Shown: piece by piece, positions 54,303 through 63,086 of the stretch
Position numbering within the stretch: the stretch's first letter is position 1
Layout: each line of letters starts with the position of its first letter
Program-made: the position numbers and the translations under genes
The notes under the pieces: model-generated
What the model saw: only the letters and a program-made list of their open reading frames with translations
Told to the model about the DNA's origin: nothing
Databases searched by the model: none
Source: Prochlorococcus marinus
Lineage (GTDB): Bacteria; Cyanobacteriota; Cyanobacteriia; PCC-6307; Cyanobiaceae
Assembly (NCBI RefSeq): GCF_001180305.1
Contig: NZ_CVSX01000023.1
Location: 62,001 to 126,000, forward strand
DNA: 64,000 bases
Direction: 5' to 3'

Positions 54303-54656
54303 ATGTCTGATTCTCTTAATTTTTCGTCAAACCCGTTAAATGTGCAAGCTATTCAAGAAATTGACAATCTAGATCTTCCTATAAAGCAAAAACATCATGT
54401 AAGAATACTTGCACATTGTCTCCAGATCTTAAAGAATATATCAGCAGAAAATAGTTCTAAACCATTGACTAAAACTCCTTTGAGAGAATGGTGTGATGCT
54501 CAATCCAAAAAATTCGATGATAAAAAGTTTAGTGACCTTTTTTATGATCAAATAGAATCCACTGCAAAAAAATTAAATTTTTTTGCACAAACTAAAGGCA
54601 AAAATATTGATGATTTAGAGATTGATGATTTAGTCCTTTTAGTTAAACAAAGTTAG
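54303..54656 (+). CDS. Conserved cyanobacterial protein, unknown
   Basis: This 117-aa soluble, helical protein is divergent from sufB across 95 bp. It contains KQKHHVRILAHCLQILK and LREWCDAQSKKFDDKKF, with two cysteines but no recognised metal motif. It occupies the place where other cyanobacteria have sufR, but lacks a winged-helix and the SufR cysteine motif. A link to Fe-S biogenesis rests only on position. Confidence 0.6.
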   Translation: MSDSLNFSSNPLNVQAIQEIDNLDLPIKQKHHVRILAHCLQILKNISAENSSKPLTKTPLREWCDAQSKKFDDKKFSDLFYDQIESTAKKLNFFAQTKGKNIDDLEIDDLVLLVKQS

Positions 54657-54940
54657 AAGTCGCTTCAAATGATCCCGAAGAAAAGATATATTTTTGTTGA
54701 GTCGTTAACAAATTGAGGTAATAAAATTTAAAAAAAAAGAAAATTAATTTACATTTAAGCGAATTTAAAAAATTAATTAATCCTTCTGATACCAACTATT
54801 CTGAAGAGAAACACTAAATTTATAAATTTCTAAGTAGTCAGAGGATCCTGACGACAGGGCTAAATAACACACAATTGCAAAAAAAAAAGAACATACTGAT
54901 CCCATGCAAAATTGGAGAATTTAATGTGGCTGATGGGATC

Positions 54941-56026
54941 ATGAATAAAGATCAATTACTCTCACAAACCCTCAGACAATTACGTCAAGAAGCAAGTAAG
55001 TTATCAGTACCTTTATATAGTCGTAAAACAAAGGCTGTTTTAGTTGACCTAATACTGAAATATCAAAAAAAATCTTTTAAGGAATCAAATTCCACTGCAG
55101 AACATCTAAAAACTGAAAATAATTCCGAGTTTAGTGATTTTAACAAAAGCGAAGAAGTTAAAACTAACGTGGTTTTCTTACCAAGGGATCCAGATTGGGC
55201 CTACGTTTTTTGGCAAATATCTGATGCTGATCGAGAAAAAGCACAATCTTTGGGAGCAAATAAATTATGTTTAAGATTATTTGATGCATCTGGTTCTGAA
55301 GGAAGTAATCTAAACCAAGGAACACTTAGGGAGATAGTAGTAGATAGTTATAGTACTGAATGGTATTTGCCAATTCCGTTAGCAGATAGAGAATATAAGG
55401 TTGAACTAGGTTATAAGTACGGATTTAACTGGATGTCTTTGGCTTTCTCTTCAATAAGTCACGTGCCTGGATCCCATCCATCGGAGCAAATATTAGATAA
55501 ATTTGTACCGTTTAGCTTGGACTCTACTTCAGAATCAATTCCAGATATTTCTAGTGGTATTGCATCAGAACAAAATGGCATGCATGAAAGGTTATATCAA
55601 GCAGCTACTAATATTCCCCTGAGAAGGAAAGTTGGTTCAGAGGAATTTATGGAAAATGTGAATTCAACAAAGGAAATTGATAACCTGACTGATTCAGGAG
55701 CTGGTAAATGGTCCTCTGGTTTAAATGAATCTGGAAGCGGAGTTGTTAAGAATAGATCTTTTTGGCTTGTTGCAGATGCTGAATTAATTGTTTATGGAGC
55801 AACTGAACCTTCTGCAAAACTTACTATTGGTGGAGAAGAAGTTCCGCTTGCAGCTGATGGTACATTTAGAATACAAGTTCCATTTCGAGACGGTACTCAA
55901 AAATATGATATTAAAGCTATTGATGTTTCTGGAGAACTAGAAAAAAACATATCAATGAAATTCGATAGAAATACTCCACTAGACGACACTAACGAAAAAG
56001 ACAATGCTGAGACCGAATGGTTTTAA
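54941..56026 (+). CDS. DUF4912 protein with SAP-like N-terminus
   Basis: From the ATG at 54941 the protein has 361 aa. The first 40 residues (LRQLRQEASKLSVPL, YSRKTKAVLVDLIL) look like a SAP or Rho-N-like nucleic-acid-binding helix pair. The DUF4912 core follows (DPDWAYVFWQISDADREKAQ, about 90-175), with a C-terminal beta domain (VYGATEPSAKLTIGGEEVPL). A TTG at 54875 would extend it by 22 residues without known similarity. Function unknown; the domain pair suggests a DNA- or RNA-linked regulatory protein. Confidence 0.72.
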   Translation: MNKDQLLSQTLRQLRQEASKLSVPLYSRKTKAVLVDLILKYQKKSFKESNSTAEHLKTENNSEFSDFNKSEEVKTNVVFLPRDPDWAYVFWQISDADREKAQSLGANKLCLRLFDASGSEGSNLNQGTLREIVVDSYSTEWYLPIPLADREYKVELGYKYGFNWMSLAFSSISHVPGSHPSEQILDKFVPFSLDSTSESIPDISSGIASEQNGMHERLYQAATNIPLRRKVGSEEFMENVNSTKEIDNLTDSGAGKWSSGLNESGSGVVKNRSFWLVADAELIVYGATEPSAKLTIGGEEVPLAADGTFRIQVPFRDGTQKYDIKAIDVSGELEKNISMKFDRNTPLDDTNEKDNAETEWF

Positions 56027-56038
56027 TTAATTAAATTA

Positions 56039-56209
56039 ATGCTTAAAAAAATCGTAGCCTTTACTCCTTTATTTGGAGCATTAACATTTCCAATTATAGT
56101 TCCAATTACAATCTCTAGATTTGGTATTAATTACGGTATTCTAAGTGCATTATTAATTTCTTCATTATGGTTTATCGCTATGTTAAGAACATCCGAAATG
56201 CCTCATTAA
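56039..56209 (+). CDS. 56-aa two-span membrane protein, unknown
   Basis: A complete frame starts MLKKIVAFTPLFGALTFP, 12 bp after the DUF4912 gene. Two hydrophobic stretches (FGALTFPIIVPITI and YGILSALLISSLWFIAML) predict a membrane hairpin. The length and clean codon pattern suggest a real small cyanobacterial gene in the same transcript as its neighbours. No function known. Confidence 0.6.
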   Translation: MLKKIVAFTPLFGALTFPIIVPITISRFGINYGILSALLISSLWFIAMLRTSEMPH

Positions 56210-56242
56210 TTTAGTTAGATTTTTTGGAAGTTTATTAAAAAT

Positions 56243-57880
56243 ATGATTGAAGTCAACGTAATAAATATCAAATCTCCTTTTTTAGATCAAAAACCAGGAA
56301 CTTCTGGTCTAAGAAAAAGTACTGTAAAGTTTCAGGAGGAACATTATCTAGAGATTTTTATTGAAGCAATTTTACAATCACTGAAAGATTTACAAAGTTC
56401 AACATTAGTAGTTGGAGGTGATGGCAGATATGGAAATATCGAAGCAATAGAAAAAATTGTCAAAATATGCGTTGCTCACAAAGTTCAAAAGGTTATTGTT
56501 CCAAAATTCGGTTTATTATCTACTCCTGCGACATCACATTTAATTAGAAAAGAAAACGCAATTGGTGGAATTATTCTTTCTGCAAGTCATAATCCTGGTG
56601 GGATTGATGGCGACTTTGGAGTTAAATTGAATATCTCTAATGGTGGCCCAGCTCCTGAGATAATTACTAATAAGATTTTTGAGGCTTCGCAATTACTAAC
56701 TAATTATAAAATTTGTAAAATTCAGTTACCTGATTTTAGTGAATATGGAACTTATTATTACGGTGAAACTACCTTAGAAATTATTGATGGATTGAAAGAT
56801 TATTCTAATTTGATGGAGAAAATTTTTGATTTTGATCAAATTAGTGATTTTTTAAAAAAAGACTTCTCGTTAATCTTTGATGCAATGAATGCTGTTACAG
56901 GCCCATATGCAAAAAATATTTTTGTTGAAAAAATGGGTCTAACTCATGATTGTGTCATGAATGGTAACCCGTTAAAAGATTTTGGAGGTTTACATCCTGA
57001 TCCTAATCTTACTTATGCATCTCACTTAGCTGATTTGTTATTAAATAAAAAATCTTACAGTTTCGGTGCCGCTTGTGATGGAGATGGAGATAGGAACATG
57101 ATTTTAGGAAGTGGGTGTTTTGTAAATCCTAGTGACAGCCTTGCAGTTATTACCGCTAACACTAAATGTGTCCCAGGGTATAAAGATGGTATCACAGGTG
57201 TGGCACGATCCATGCCAACCAGCTCAGCGGTTGATAATGTTGCCAGAGTATTAAATGTACCTTGTTTCGAGACACCTACTGGCTGGAAGTTTTTTGGTAA
57301 TCTTTTAGATTCTAATTTAATTACTTTATGTGGAGAAGAAAGTTTTGGAACAGGTAGTAATCATGTAAGAGAGAAAGATGGATTATGGGCAGTTTTGTAT
57401 TGGTTACAAGTTTTAGCCGATCAAAAATGTTCGGTAAGTGATTTGATGCAGAAGCATTGGCAACAATTTGGTAGGAATTATTATTCAAGACATGACTATG
57501 AGGCAATCCCCTCAAACATTGCTAATCAAATCTTTGGTAATTTAATATCTCTGCTCGAAAATTTAAAGGGAACTAATTTTGCTGGTCATTTAGTTAAAGT
57601 TGCCGATAACTTTTCATATTTAGATCCCGTTGATAATTCCTTAAGTGAAAATCAAGGTTTAAGGTTGGTGCTTGAAGATAATTCCCGAGTAATTGTGCGC
57701 CTTTCTGGAACTGGAACTAAGGGTGCAACATTAAGACTTTACTTTGAGAAATTTGTTAATCCTCAAGAAAATCTTATGTTAAATCCTCAGGTTGCTTTAA
57801 AACCTTTAATTAATGATTTAGATGCTTTATTAAATATTTCAAAACTTACTCAAATGGAAACTCCTACAGTAATTACATAG
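56243..57880 (+). CDS. pgm: Phosphoglucomutase
   Basis: This 545-aa alpha-D-phosphohexomutase interconverts glucose 1- and 6-phosphate for glycogen and sugar-nucleotide metabolism. The phosphoserine is in ILSASHNPGG (S115), the metal loop is CDGDGDRNM, the sugar loop CGEESFGTGSNH and the phosphate site RLSGTGTKGATLRLY. The Pgm-type start (PFLDQKPGTSGLRKS) fits PGM rather than phosphomannomutase. Confidence 0.96.
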   Translation: MIEVNVINIKSPFLDQKPGTSGLRKSTVKFQEEHYLEIFIEAILQSLKDLQSSTLVVGGDGRYGNIEAIEKIVKICVAHKVQKVIVPKFGLLSTPATSHLIRKENAIGGIILSASHNPGGIDGDFGVKLNISNGGPAPEIITNKIFEASQLLTNYKICKIQLPDFSEYGTYYYGETTLEIIDGLKDYSNLMEKIFDFDQISDFLKKDFSLIFDAMNAVTGPYAKNIFVEKMGLTHDCVMNGNPLKDFGGLHPDPNLTYASHLADLLLNKKSYSFGAACDGDGDRNMILGSGCFVNPSDSLAVITANTKCVPGYKDGITGVARSMPTSSAVDNVARVLNVPCFETPTGWKFFGNLLDSNLITLCGEESFGTGSNHVREKDGLWAVLYWLQVLADQKCSVSDLMQKHWQQFGRNYYSRHDYEAIPSNIANQIFGNLISLLENLKGTNFAGHLVKVADNFSYLDPVDNSLSENQGLRLVLEDNSRVIVRLSGTGTKGATLRLYFEKFVNPQENLMLNPQVALKPLINDLDALLNISKLTQMETPTVIT

Positions 57881-57913
57881 ACTGGAAAGTAATGATTTTT
57901 TGATTTTATTTAT

Positions 57914-59203
57914 ATGCATTCAGAAAATTTATTTACTAATTATTCTCAAATAGAAAATAATGCACCTTTGGCAGATAAATTAAGACCAAAGAATCTGGAC
58001 GATTTTTTTGGCCAACAACCAATCTTGAACGAGAATTCGCTTTTAAGGAGTGCAATATTAAACGATAAAATTAGTAATTTTATTTTTTCTGGCCCTCCTG
58101 GTGTTGGAAAAACTACTTTAATTGAAATTATTTCTTTTAATACGCGTTCAAAATTAATTAAGTTAAATGCGGTATTAACAAGTGTTAAAGAATTAAGAAA
58201 TGAAATCGCTAATGCAAAAGATAGATTAATAAATTCAAAAAGAAAAACAATTTTATTTATCGATGAGGTTCATAGATTTACATCAGTTCAGCAAGATGCT
58301 CTATTACCTTCAATAGAAAATGGAACTATAACTTTTATTGGGGCCACAACTGAAAATCCTTTCTTTGCTGTTAATAAAGCCCTTGTTAGTAGGTCTCGTA
58401 TTTTCACATTACTCCCTTTGACTGAAAATGATTTGCAGAAAATAATACAAAAAGTCATAACTCATTATTTGAAACTAAAAGATTCAAAAAAGGTTTATTT
58501 AACCAAGGATGCAATAAATCATTTAATTAAATTTTCTGGCGGTGATGCAAGAACATTAATCAATGCCCTAGAGATGGCCATAGAAACAACTGCTGAAAAT
58601 GATTCGAAAGAAATCAATATTAATCTCTCAATAGCAGAGGATGCAATTCAAAAGAAAAATATTGTTTACGATAAAAATGGTCAAAATCACTACGATGTAA
58701 TAAGTGCCTTTATAAAGTCCATAAGAGGTTCTGATCCAGATGCAACTTTATTCTGGCTTGCGAATATGCTAGAGGCTGGCGAAGATCCTAATTTTATTTT
58801 TATAAGACTACTTATATCTGCCAGTGAAGATATTGGAATGGCAGATCCTAATGCAATAGTAGTTGTTCAGTCGTGCTGTGATGCGTTTGATAGAGTTGGT
58901 TTTCCAGAAGGATTATATTTTTTAACTCAGGCTTCTTTATATTTATCTATGTCTCCAAAAAGTAATAGTGCGAAAAGTATTTTTAAAGCAATTGAAAAAA
59001 TTAAATTAACCAATGATTTTGATGTGCCACCACATTTAAGAAATAATTCAAATAGTTATGTCAATCCTCATAATTATCCAGGGAATTGGGTTGCTCAAGA
59101 ATATCTTCCTAAATCTTTAAGTGGAATAAAAATATGGGAACCAAATAATAATGGATGGGAGAAAATTAAATATGAAGAGATGCTTAGAAGAAAAGAAAAC
59201 TAA
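57914..59203 (+). CDS. rarA: Replication-associated recombination ATPase RarA (MgsA)
   Basis: This 429-aa AAA+ ATPase of the RarA/MgsA/WRNIP1 family acts at stalled replication forks. It starts with APLADKLRPKNLDDFFGQ, then Walker A GPPGVGKT, Walker B ILFIDEVHRF, sensor region GATTENPFFAVNKAL and the C-terminal oligomerisation domain with DPNAIVVVQSCCDAFDRVGFPE. Its stop overlaps the phosphopantetheinyl transferase stop by four bases. Confidence 0.92.
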   Translation: MHSENLFTNYSQIENNAPLADKLRPKNLDDFFGQQPILNENSLLRSAILNDKISNFIFSGPPGVGKTTLIEIISFNTRSKLIKLNAVLTSVKELRNEIANAKDRLINSKRKTILFIDEVHRFTSVQQDALLPSIENGTITFIGATTENPFFAVNKALVSRSRIFTLLPLTENDLQKIIQKVITHYLKLKDSKKVYLTKDAINHLIKFSGGDARTLINALEMAIETTAENDSKEININLSIAEDAIQKKNIVYDKNGQNHYDVISAFIKSIRGSDPDATLFWLANMLEAGEDPNFIFIRLLISASEDIGMADPNAIVVVQSCCDAFDRVGFPEGLYFLTQASLYLSMSPKSNSAKSIFKAIEKIKLTNDFDVPPHLRNNSNSYVNPHNYPGNWVAQEYLPKSLSGIKIWEPNNNGWEKIKYEEMLRRKEN

Positions 59204-59856
59204 AAATTTTTCGAACAACAAATAATCTCAGGATTTAAAAAAGGTTTTTCTTCGTAGGCTAAAGCAATATACCAATTATAGAAGTTAATCTGTGAATAAT
59301 TTAAATGTATATTTTTCTTCTTATGAATTAACTCTTTTGGATTTTCAAAATATTGCCATTGTTTTATGTCATTAGCTAATTTTCCATGATCCCATTTTAT
59401 AGCTGCTTCAACAGAACACCATTGTTTTAAAATCATATTCTTTGTCAAATAATTATTATGGTTTGATTTATTAGTATGAAAAAAATATTTTTCTGCAAAT
59501 TTTACATGGTTAAAATCTCTATCTGTTCTCTCAATATCAATTCCTATTTTGCTTTTATGCCAGACTATAGTAATGGCATCTTTACAATGACTCAAACTTA
59601 TGTTTCCCATACCAGAGGGTAAACTTGGAGGTTCTCCAGGATGAGCACTAATCGGAATTTCTAGGGGATCTAAATCAAAAAGTGTTGAAAGTGATTGTCG
59701 TAAATAAGCTCTTGTTTCTAAAAAAATTTTTGATCTTGAACTTGATAGATTTTTTGCAGTTTTAATTTCTTCTACCGTTGCGACATCCTGCACACCTTTA
59801 ATCTCATAAAACCAAATTTTTGGTATTTTATATTCATACTCATTTAATAATTTCAA
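59200..59856 (-). CDS. 4'-phosphopantetheinyl transferase
   Basis: This protein of about 218 aa is an Sfp/HetI-type transferase. The signatures are IGIDIERTDRDF (GxDxE) and WCSVEAAIKWDHGKL (the WxxxEAxxK motif). It activates acyl-carrier proteins by attaching phosphopantetheine. I start it at the TTG at 59856; the ATG at 59883 would put 28 bp inside bcp on the opposite strand. Starting at 59856, it meets the bcp ATG with a one-base overlap. Confidence 0.85.
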   Translation of the reverse strand: MKLLNEYEYKIPKIWFYEIKGVQDVATVEEIKTAKNLSSSRSKIFLETRAYLRQSLSTLFDLDPLEIPISAHPGEPPSLPSGMGNISLSHCKDAITIVWHKSKIGIDIERTDRDFNHVKFAEKYFFHTNKSNHNNYLTKNMILKQWCSVEAAIKWDHGKLANDIKQWQYFENPKELIHKKKNIHLNYSQINFYNWYIALAYEEKPFLNPEIICCSKNF

Positions 59857-60323
59857 TGGCTCTAAAGGTTGGCGACAAAGCACCAGAATTTAAATTAAAA
59901 GATTCTTTTGAAAAAGAAGTGTCTCTTAGTGATTTTAAAGGTAAAAGAATAATACTATATTTTTATCCAAAAGATAATACTCCTGGATGTACTAAAGAGG
60001 CCTGCAATTTTAAGGAAAATTGGGATTTGCTACAGAAAAAAAACATTGTTGTTATTGGCATCAGTAAAGATAATGCCGTTTCTCATCGGAAGTTTATAGA
60101 AAAATTTAATTTACCCTTTATTCTTTTAACTGATCCTGAACCTTATAAAGTTTCTTCTGATTACGATAGCTATGGACTTAAGAAATTCATGGGAAAAGAA
60201 TATATGGGAATGATGAGAAATACATTTTTAATTGATACTGATGGTAATATTGAAAAAATTTACCTAAAGGTAAAAGCAGCAATAATGGCTGATCATATAA
60301 TTGCGGATCTTGGATTAAATTAA
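59856..60323 (+). CDS. bcp: Thioredoxin-dependent peroxiredoxin (BCP/PrxQ)
   Basis: This 155-aa peroxiredoxin detoxifies hydrogen and organic peroxides with thioredoxin electrons. The BCP/PrxQ signature YFYPKDNTPGCTKEACNF contains the peroxidatic cysteine and, five residues on, the resolving cysteine. The start ATG precedes ALKVGDKAPEFKLKDSF, the usual beginning; the longer upstream frame is not needed. It overlaps convergent coaX by nine bases. It fits the oxygen-protection theme of flv1/flv3. Confidence 0.94.
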   Translation: MALKVGDKAPEFKLKDSFEKEVSLSDFKGKRIILYFYPKDNTPGCTKEACNFKENWDLLQKKNIVVIGISKDNAVSHRKFIEKFNLPFILLTDPEPYKVSSDYDSYGLKKFMGKEYMGMMRNTFLIDTDGNIEKIYLKVKAAIMADHIIADLGLN

Positions 60324-61010
60324 TTGTTTTATAGATAGGTAGTGAATGATCATTCCCTCCATAACCAAATTAGGAACATTAATTATATTTTTTCTGTTCA
60401 TTTCAAGAGCATTTGTAAGGAATTGAGAGTCTCCTCCACAGGTTATCAAGATATCCATGAGTGGATTAAATGAACTATTAATAGCTCCAGTAAGAGAATT
60501 GATTACTCCTTTTAAAATCGCCTCTTCTGTATTAATCAAAAATTCTTTTGTAGGAATTTGATAATTTTTTGGAACTTTAAGATTTTTTGTGTTTTGTTCC
60601 ATTGATTTTAATTGTGTTAGAAAACCTGGAATAAGTTGGCCACCGATAATCGATCCATTTGAATTTAATTTTGTTATCGATAATATTGTTCCAAAATCAG
60701 CAATTAGAAAATTTTTTTTTAAAGGGTTTTCAATAGTTTTTAAAGCGGCGAAACAAGCTAGAGCTCTATCAATTCCAAAATAATCAGGGAGATTTGATAA
60801 CTGAATATCTTGGGTTTTTATTTCATTTTCTTCTTTCAGTGAAAAATGAGGTAATTTTCCTACAGAAGCCCAAATTAATTGGTTGCAATCAATATTTTCG
60901 GGAACTTTTTCATCTTTTTTGGTATGGAAGAATTTAGATTGATTTTGAGAATAGTTAGCCCAATGAAGCCTACTATTTCCTACTAACAAAAAGTTTATAT
61001 TTGAGACCAT
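60315..61010 (-). CDS. coaX: Type III pantothenate kinase
   Basis: This 231-aa ASKHA-fold kinase phosphorylates pantothenate, the first CoA step. Visible motifs are LLVGNSRLHWAN at the start (where most CoaX have an Asp in the DxGN motif, here Leu), FLIADFGTILSITKL and GGQLIPGF for the central catalytic region, and TCGGDSQFL near the C-terminus. Shorter than typical by about 25 residues. Overlaps bcp by nine bases. Confidence 0.85.
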   Translation of the reverse strand: MVSNINFLLVGNSRLHWANYSQNQSKFFHTKKDEKVPENIDCNQLIWASVGKLPHFSLKEENEIKTQDIQLSNLPDYFGIDRALACFAALKTIENPLKKNFLIADFGTILSITKLNSNGSIIGGQLIPGFLTQLKSMEQNTKNLKVPKNYQIPTKEFLINTEEAILKGVINSLTGAINSSFNPLMDILITCGGDSQFLTNALEMNRKNIINVPNLVMEGMIIHYLSIKQLI

Positions 61011-61025
61011 TTTTTGATGGTAAAT

Positions 61026-61748
61026 TCAATTATTTGTATGTATTCCACATTCTTGTTTAATCCCTCCAAATCGTGTATTTCTGCCTTTTGTTTGGATACC
61101 ATCAGGATTGCTGGAGTGCCAATCGCCTACAGTAGAGTAACCTTTGCTAAACAGTGGATGAGCAGGTAAATTATTCTCCTTCATATAATAAAAAATATCT
61201 TTATTTGTCCAATTCAATAAAGGCCTTAAAGAAAGTCTTTTCCGAATAATGTCGAGGAATCTCATTTTATTTCTGTTTTCTGTTTGGCCTGCTCTAACAC
61301 CGCTAGCCCAGCAGTAAATATTATATTTTTCTAGACCATTTTCTAAAGGTTTGATCTTTCTTAATTCATGATACTTATCTAGATCACTCACTTTGTTTGT
61401 TTCCCAAAGTTTTCCGAATATAGCTTCCATTCTTGCTGGAGATAATTCACTTTGCAAAACTTCTACTTCTAACGACAAATCTTCAATAAGTTTTTCAGCG
61501 TATTGGTATGTTTCTGGAGGTAGGTAACCTGTATCTATCCAAAATATTTTGATTTTTCTTTGCAGACATAATTTACTGACCATATCTAAAAGGACTGATG
61601 ACTGTATTCCAAAACTTGTCGTAATAGCAAATTGATTATCAAAATTTTTATAACCCCATGTAAGCATTTCTTGAGGCTTCAAATCTATAAGCTCTTTATT
61701 ATATTGCCTTAAGTTAGGTTGAATATCTTTGTGGATGTTTTCAATCAT
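61026..61748 (-). CDS. cysH: Phosphoadenosine phosphosulfate reductase
   Basis: This 240-aa enzyme reduces PAPS to sulfite with thioredoxin. The nucleotide-binding loop TTSFGIQSSVLLDM, the IDTGYLPPETYQYAE strand and the C-terminal catalytic cysteine in ECGIHTN are conserved. It lacks the paired CC and CxxC cysteines of 4Fe-4S APS reductases, so PAPS is the likely substrate. PAPS is also the donor for the sulfotransferases at the start of the window. Confidence 0.93.
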   Translation of the reverse strand: MIENIHKDIQPNLRQYNKELIDLKPQEMLTWGYKNFDNQFAITTSFGIQSSVLLDMVSKLCLQRKIKIFWIDTGYLPPETYQYAEKLIEDLSLEVEVLQSELSPARMEAIFGKLWETNKVSDLDKYHELRKIKPLENGLEKYNIYCWASGVRAGQTENRNKMRFLDIIRKRLSLRPLLNWTNKDIFYYMKENNLPAHPLFSKGYSTVGDWHSSNPDGIQTKGRNTRFGGIKQECGIHTNN

Positions 61749-61843
61749 TCTTCAAGTTGTTTATGAGTTTAATGTTATTTCGCTCAATTTAAAAATTATT
61801 CGTATAGTTTAATAATACATTTAGGCATAACAATATTTCGCTA

Positions 61844-63037
61844 ATGAAATCAATACAAAAACCAATAGTAATAGTTGGAGCAGGTTTTGCAGGTATGACT
61901 TTTGCATTGAATTTAAAGAATCTTAATCCCTCTTTGCCAATTCTTGTAGTTGATTCTGAATCTAGTTTTATATTTAAACCCTTAATGTACGAAGTTTTAA
62001 GTAAAGAAATAAGAAGTTGGGAAGCTACACCAAAATTTGCAAATATTTTTTCTGATGTAGGTATAACTTTTTTAAAAAATTGTTTAACCAAGGTTTGCTT
62101 CAAAGAAAATATGCTTGAATTCAGTGACGAACTTAAATTAAGTTTTCAATATCTTGTAATTTGTACAGGTTCTATTCCAAATAGTTTTTCAACAAAAGGT
62201 GTTGAGGAAAATTGTTATTTTTTTAATGATTTTCATGATCTAAATCAATTAAAGTCTTTTTTAATAAAATCACAAAAAACCTCGTTTCATAAAAAGTTAT
62301 TCATAGTTGGGGGAGGTCCTTCTGGTGTTGAGTTGGCATGCAAAATTAAAGATATATTTAAAGACCAATTTGAAATACACATAATAGAAAAATCAAATGA
62401 AATTCTTAATAGAAATAAAATTTTTAATAGAGAACAATCAGAGAAGGCACTTGAAAAAAGAAAAATCAATGTACTTTTAAATTCAACAGTTCAAGAAGTC
62501 TCAGAAACTAAAATTATTATTTCTAATGAGGGTGGAATAACTTCTTTGGATAAAGATATTGTTATTTGGACTGCAGGTGTTAAACCTAATTTGTCTTATT
62601 TGAAAACTGACGAAATAACAAAAAAATTTGGAAGAGTTTTAGTAAATAATAATTTGCAAATAGAAAACCATGAAAATTGTTTTGCTATTGGCGATATTGC
62701 AATTATTGAAGGAATGGAGGATTTACCAATAACAGCTCAGGTTGCTATGCAGGAGGGAAGTCATCTGGCTAAAAATCTAGGTCTATTAATTCAAGAAAAG
62801 GATCCTTTACCTTTTGAATTTCAAGACAATGGTGAAATGATAAGTTTAGGAATAGGCGAAGCTTCAATTTCTGGGATTGGGGTTACTTTATCTGGAAAAT
62901 TGGCTTATGAGGCAAGGAGACTGATATACGCTTCTAAGTTGCCTAATATTACAGAAAGCTTAAAATCTGCATCTTCATGGATATTCCAAAAAAAATCTAT
63001 TTTTAGAAAGTTTTTTAAAAAAGATAGTTCTAATTAA
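61844..63037 (+). CDS. ndh: Type II NADH dehydrogenase
   Basis: This 397-aa flavoprotein oxidises NADH and reduces quinone without pumping protons. The FAD site is IVIVGAGFAGMTFA (about 8-21), the NADH site is LFIVGGGPSGVELA (about 149-162), and the second FAD motif is NCFAIGDIA. A basic, amphipathic C-terminus (SIFRKFFKKDSS) probably binds the thylakoid or plasma membrane. Length matches NDH-2. Confidence 0.9.
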   Translation: MKSIQKPIVIVGAGFAGMTFALNLKNLNPSLPILVVDSESSFIFKPLMYEVLSKEIRSWEATPKFANIFSDVGITFLKNCLTKVCFKENMLEFSDELKLSFQYLVICTGSIPNSFSTKGVEENCYFFNDFHDLNQLKSFLIKSQKTSFHKKLFIVGGGPSGVELACKIKDIFKDQFEIHIIEKSNEILNRNKIFNREQSEKALEKRKINVLLNSTVQEVSETKIIISNEGGITSLDKDIVIWTAGVKPNLSYLKTDEITKKFGRVLVNNNLQIENHENCFAIGDIAIIEGMEDLPITAQVAMQEGSHLAKNLGLLIQEKDPLPFEFQDNGEMISLGIGEASISGIGVTLSGKLAYEARRLIYASKLPNITESLKSASSWIFQKKSIFRKFFKKDSSN

Positions 63038-63086
63038 ACTTTTTCGAAATATTGTTTTTGGGTATATTGAGTTAAATTAGTCTCAT

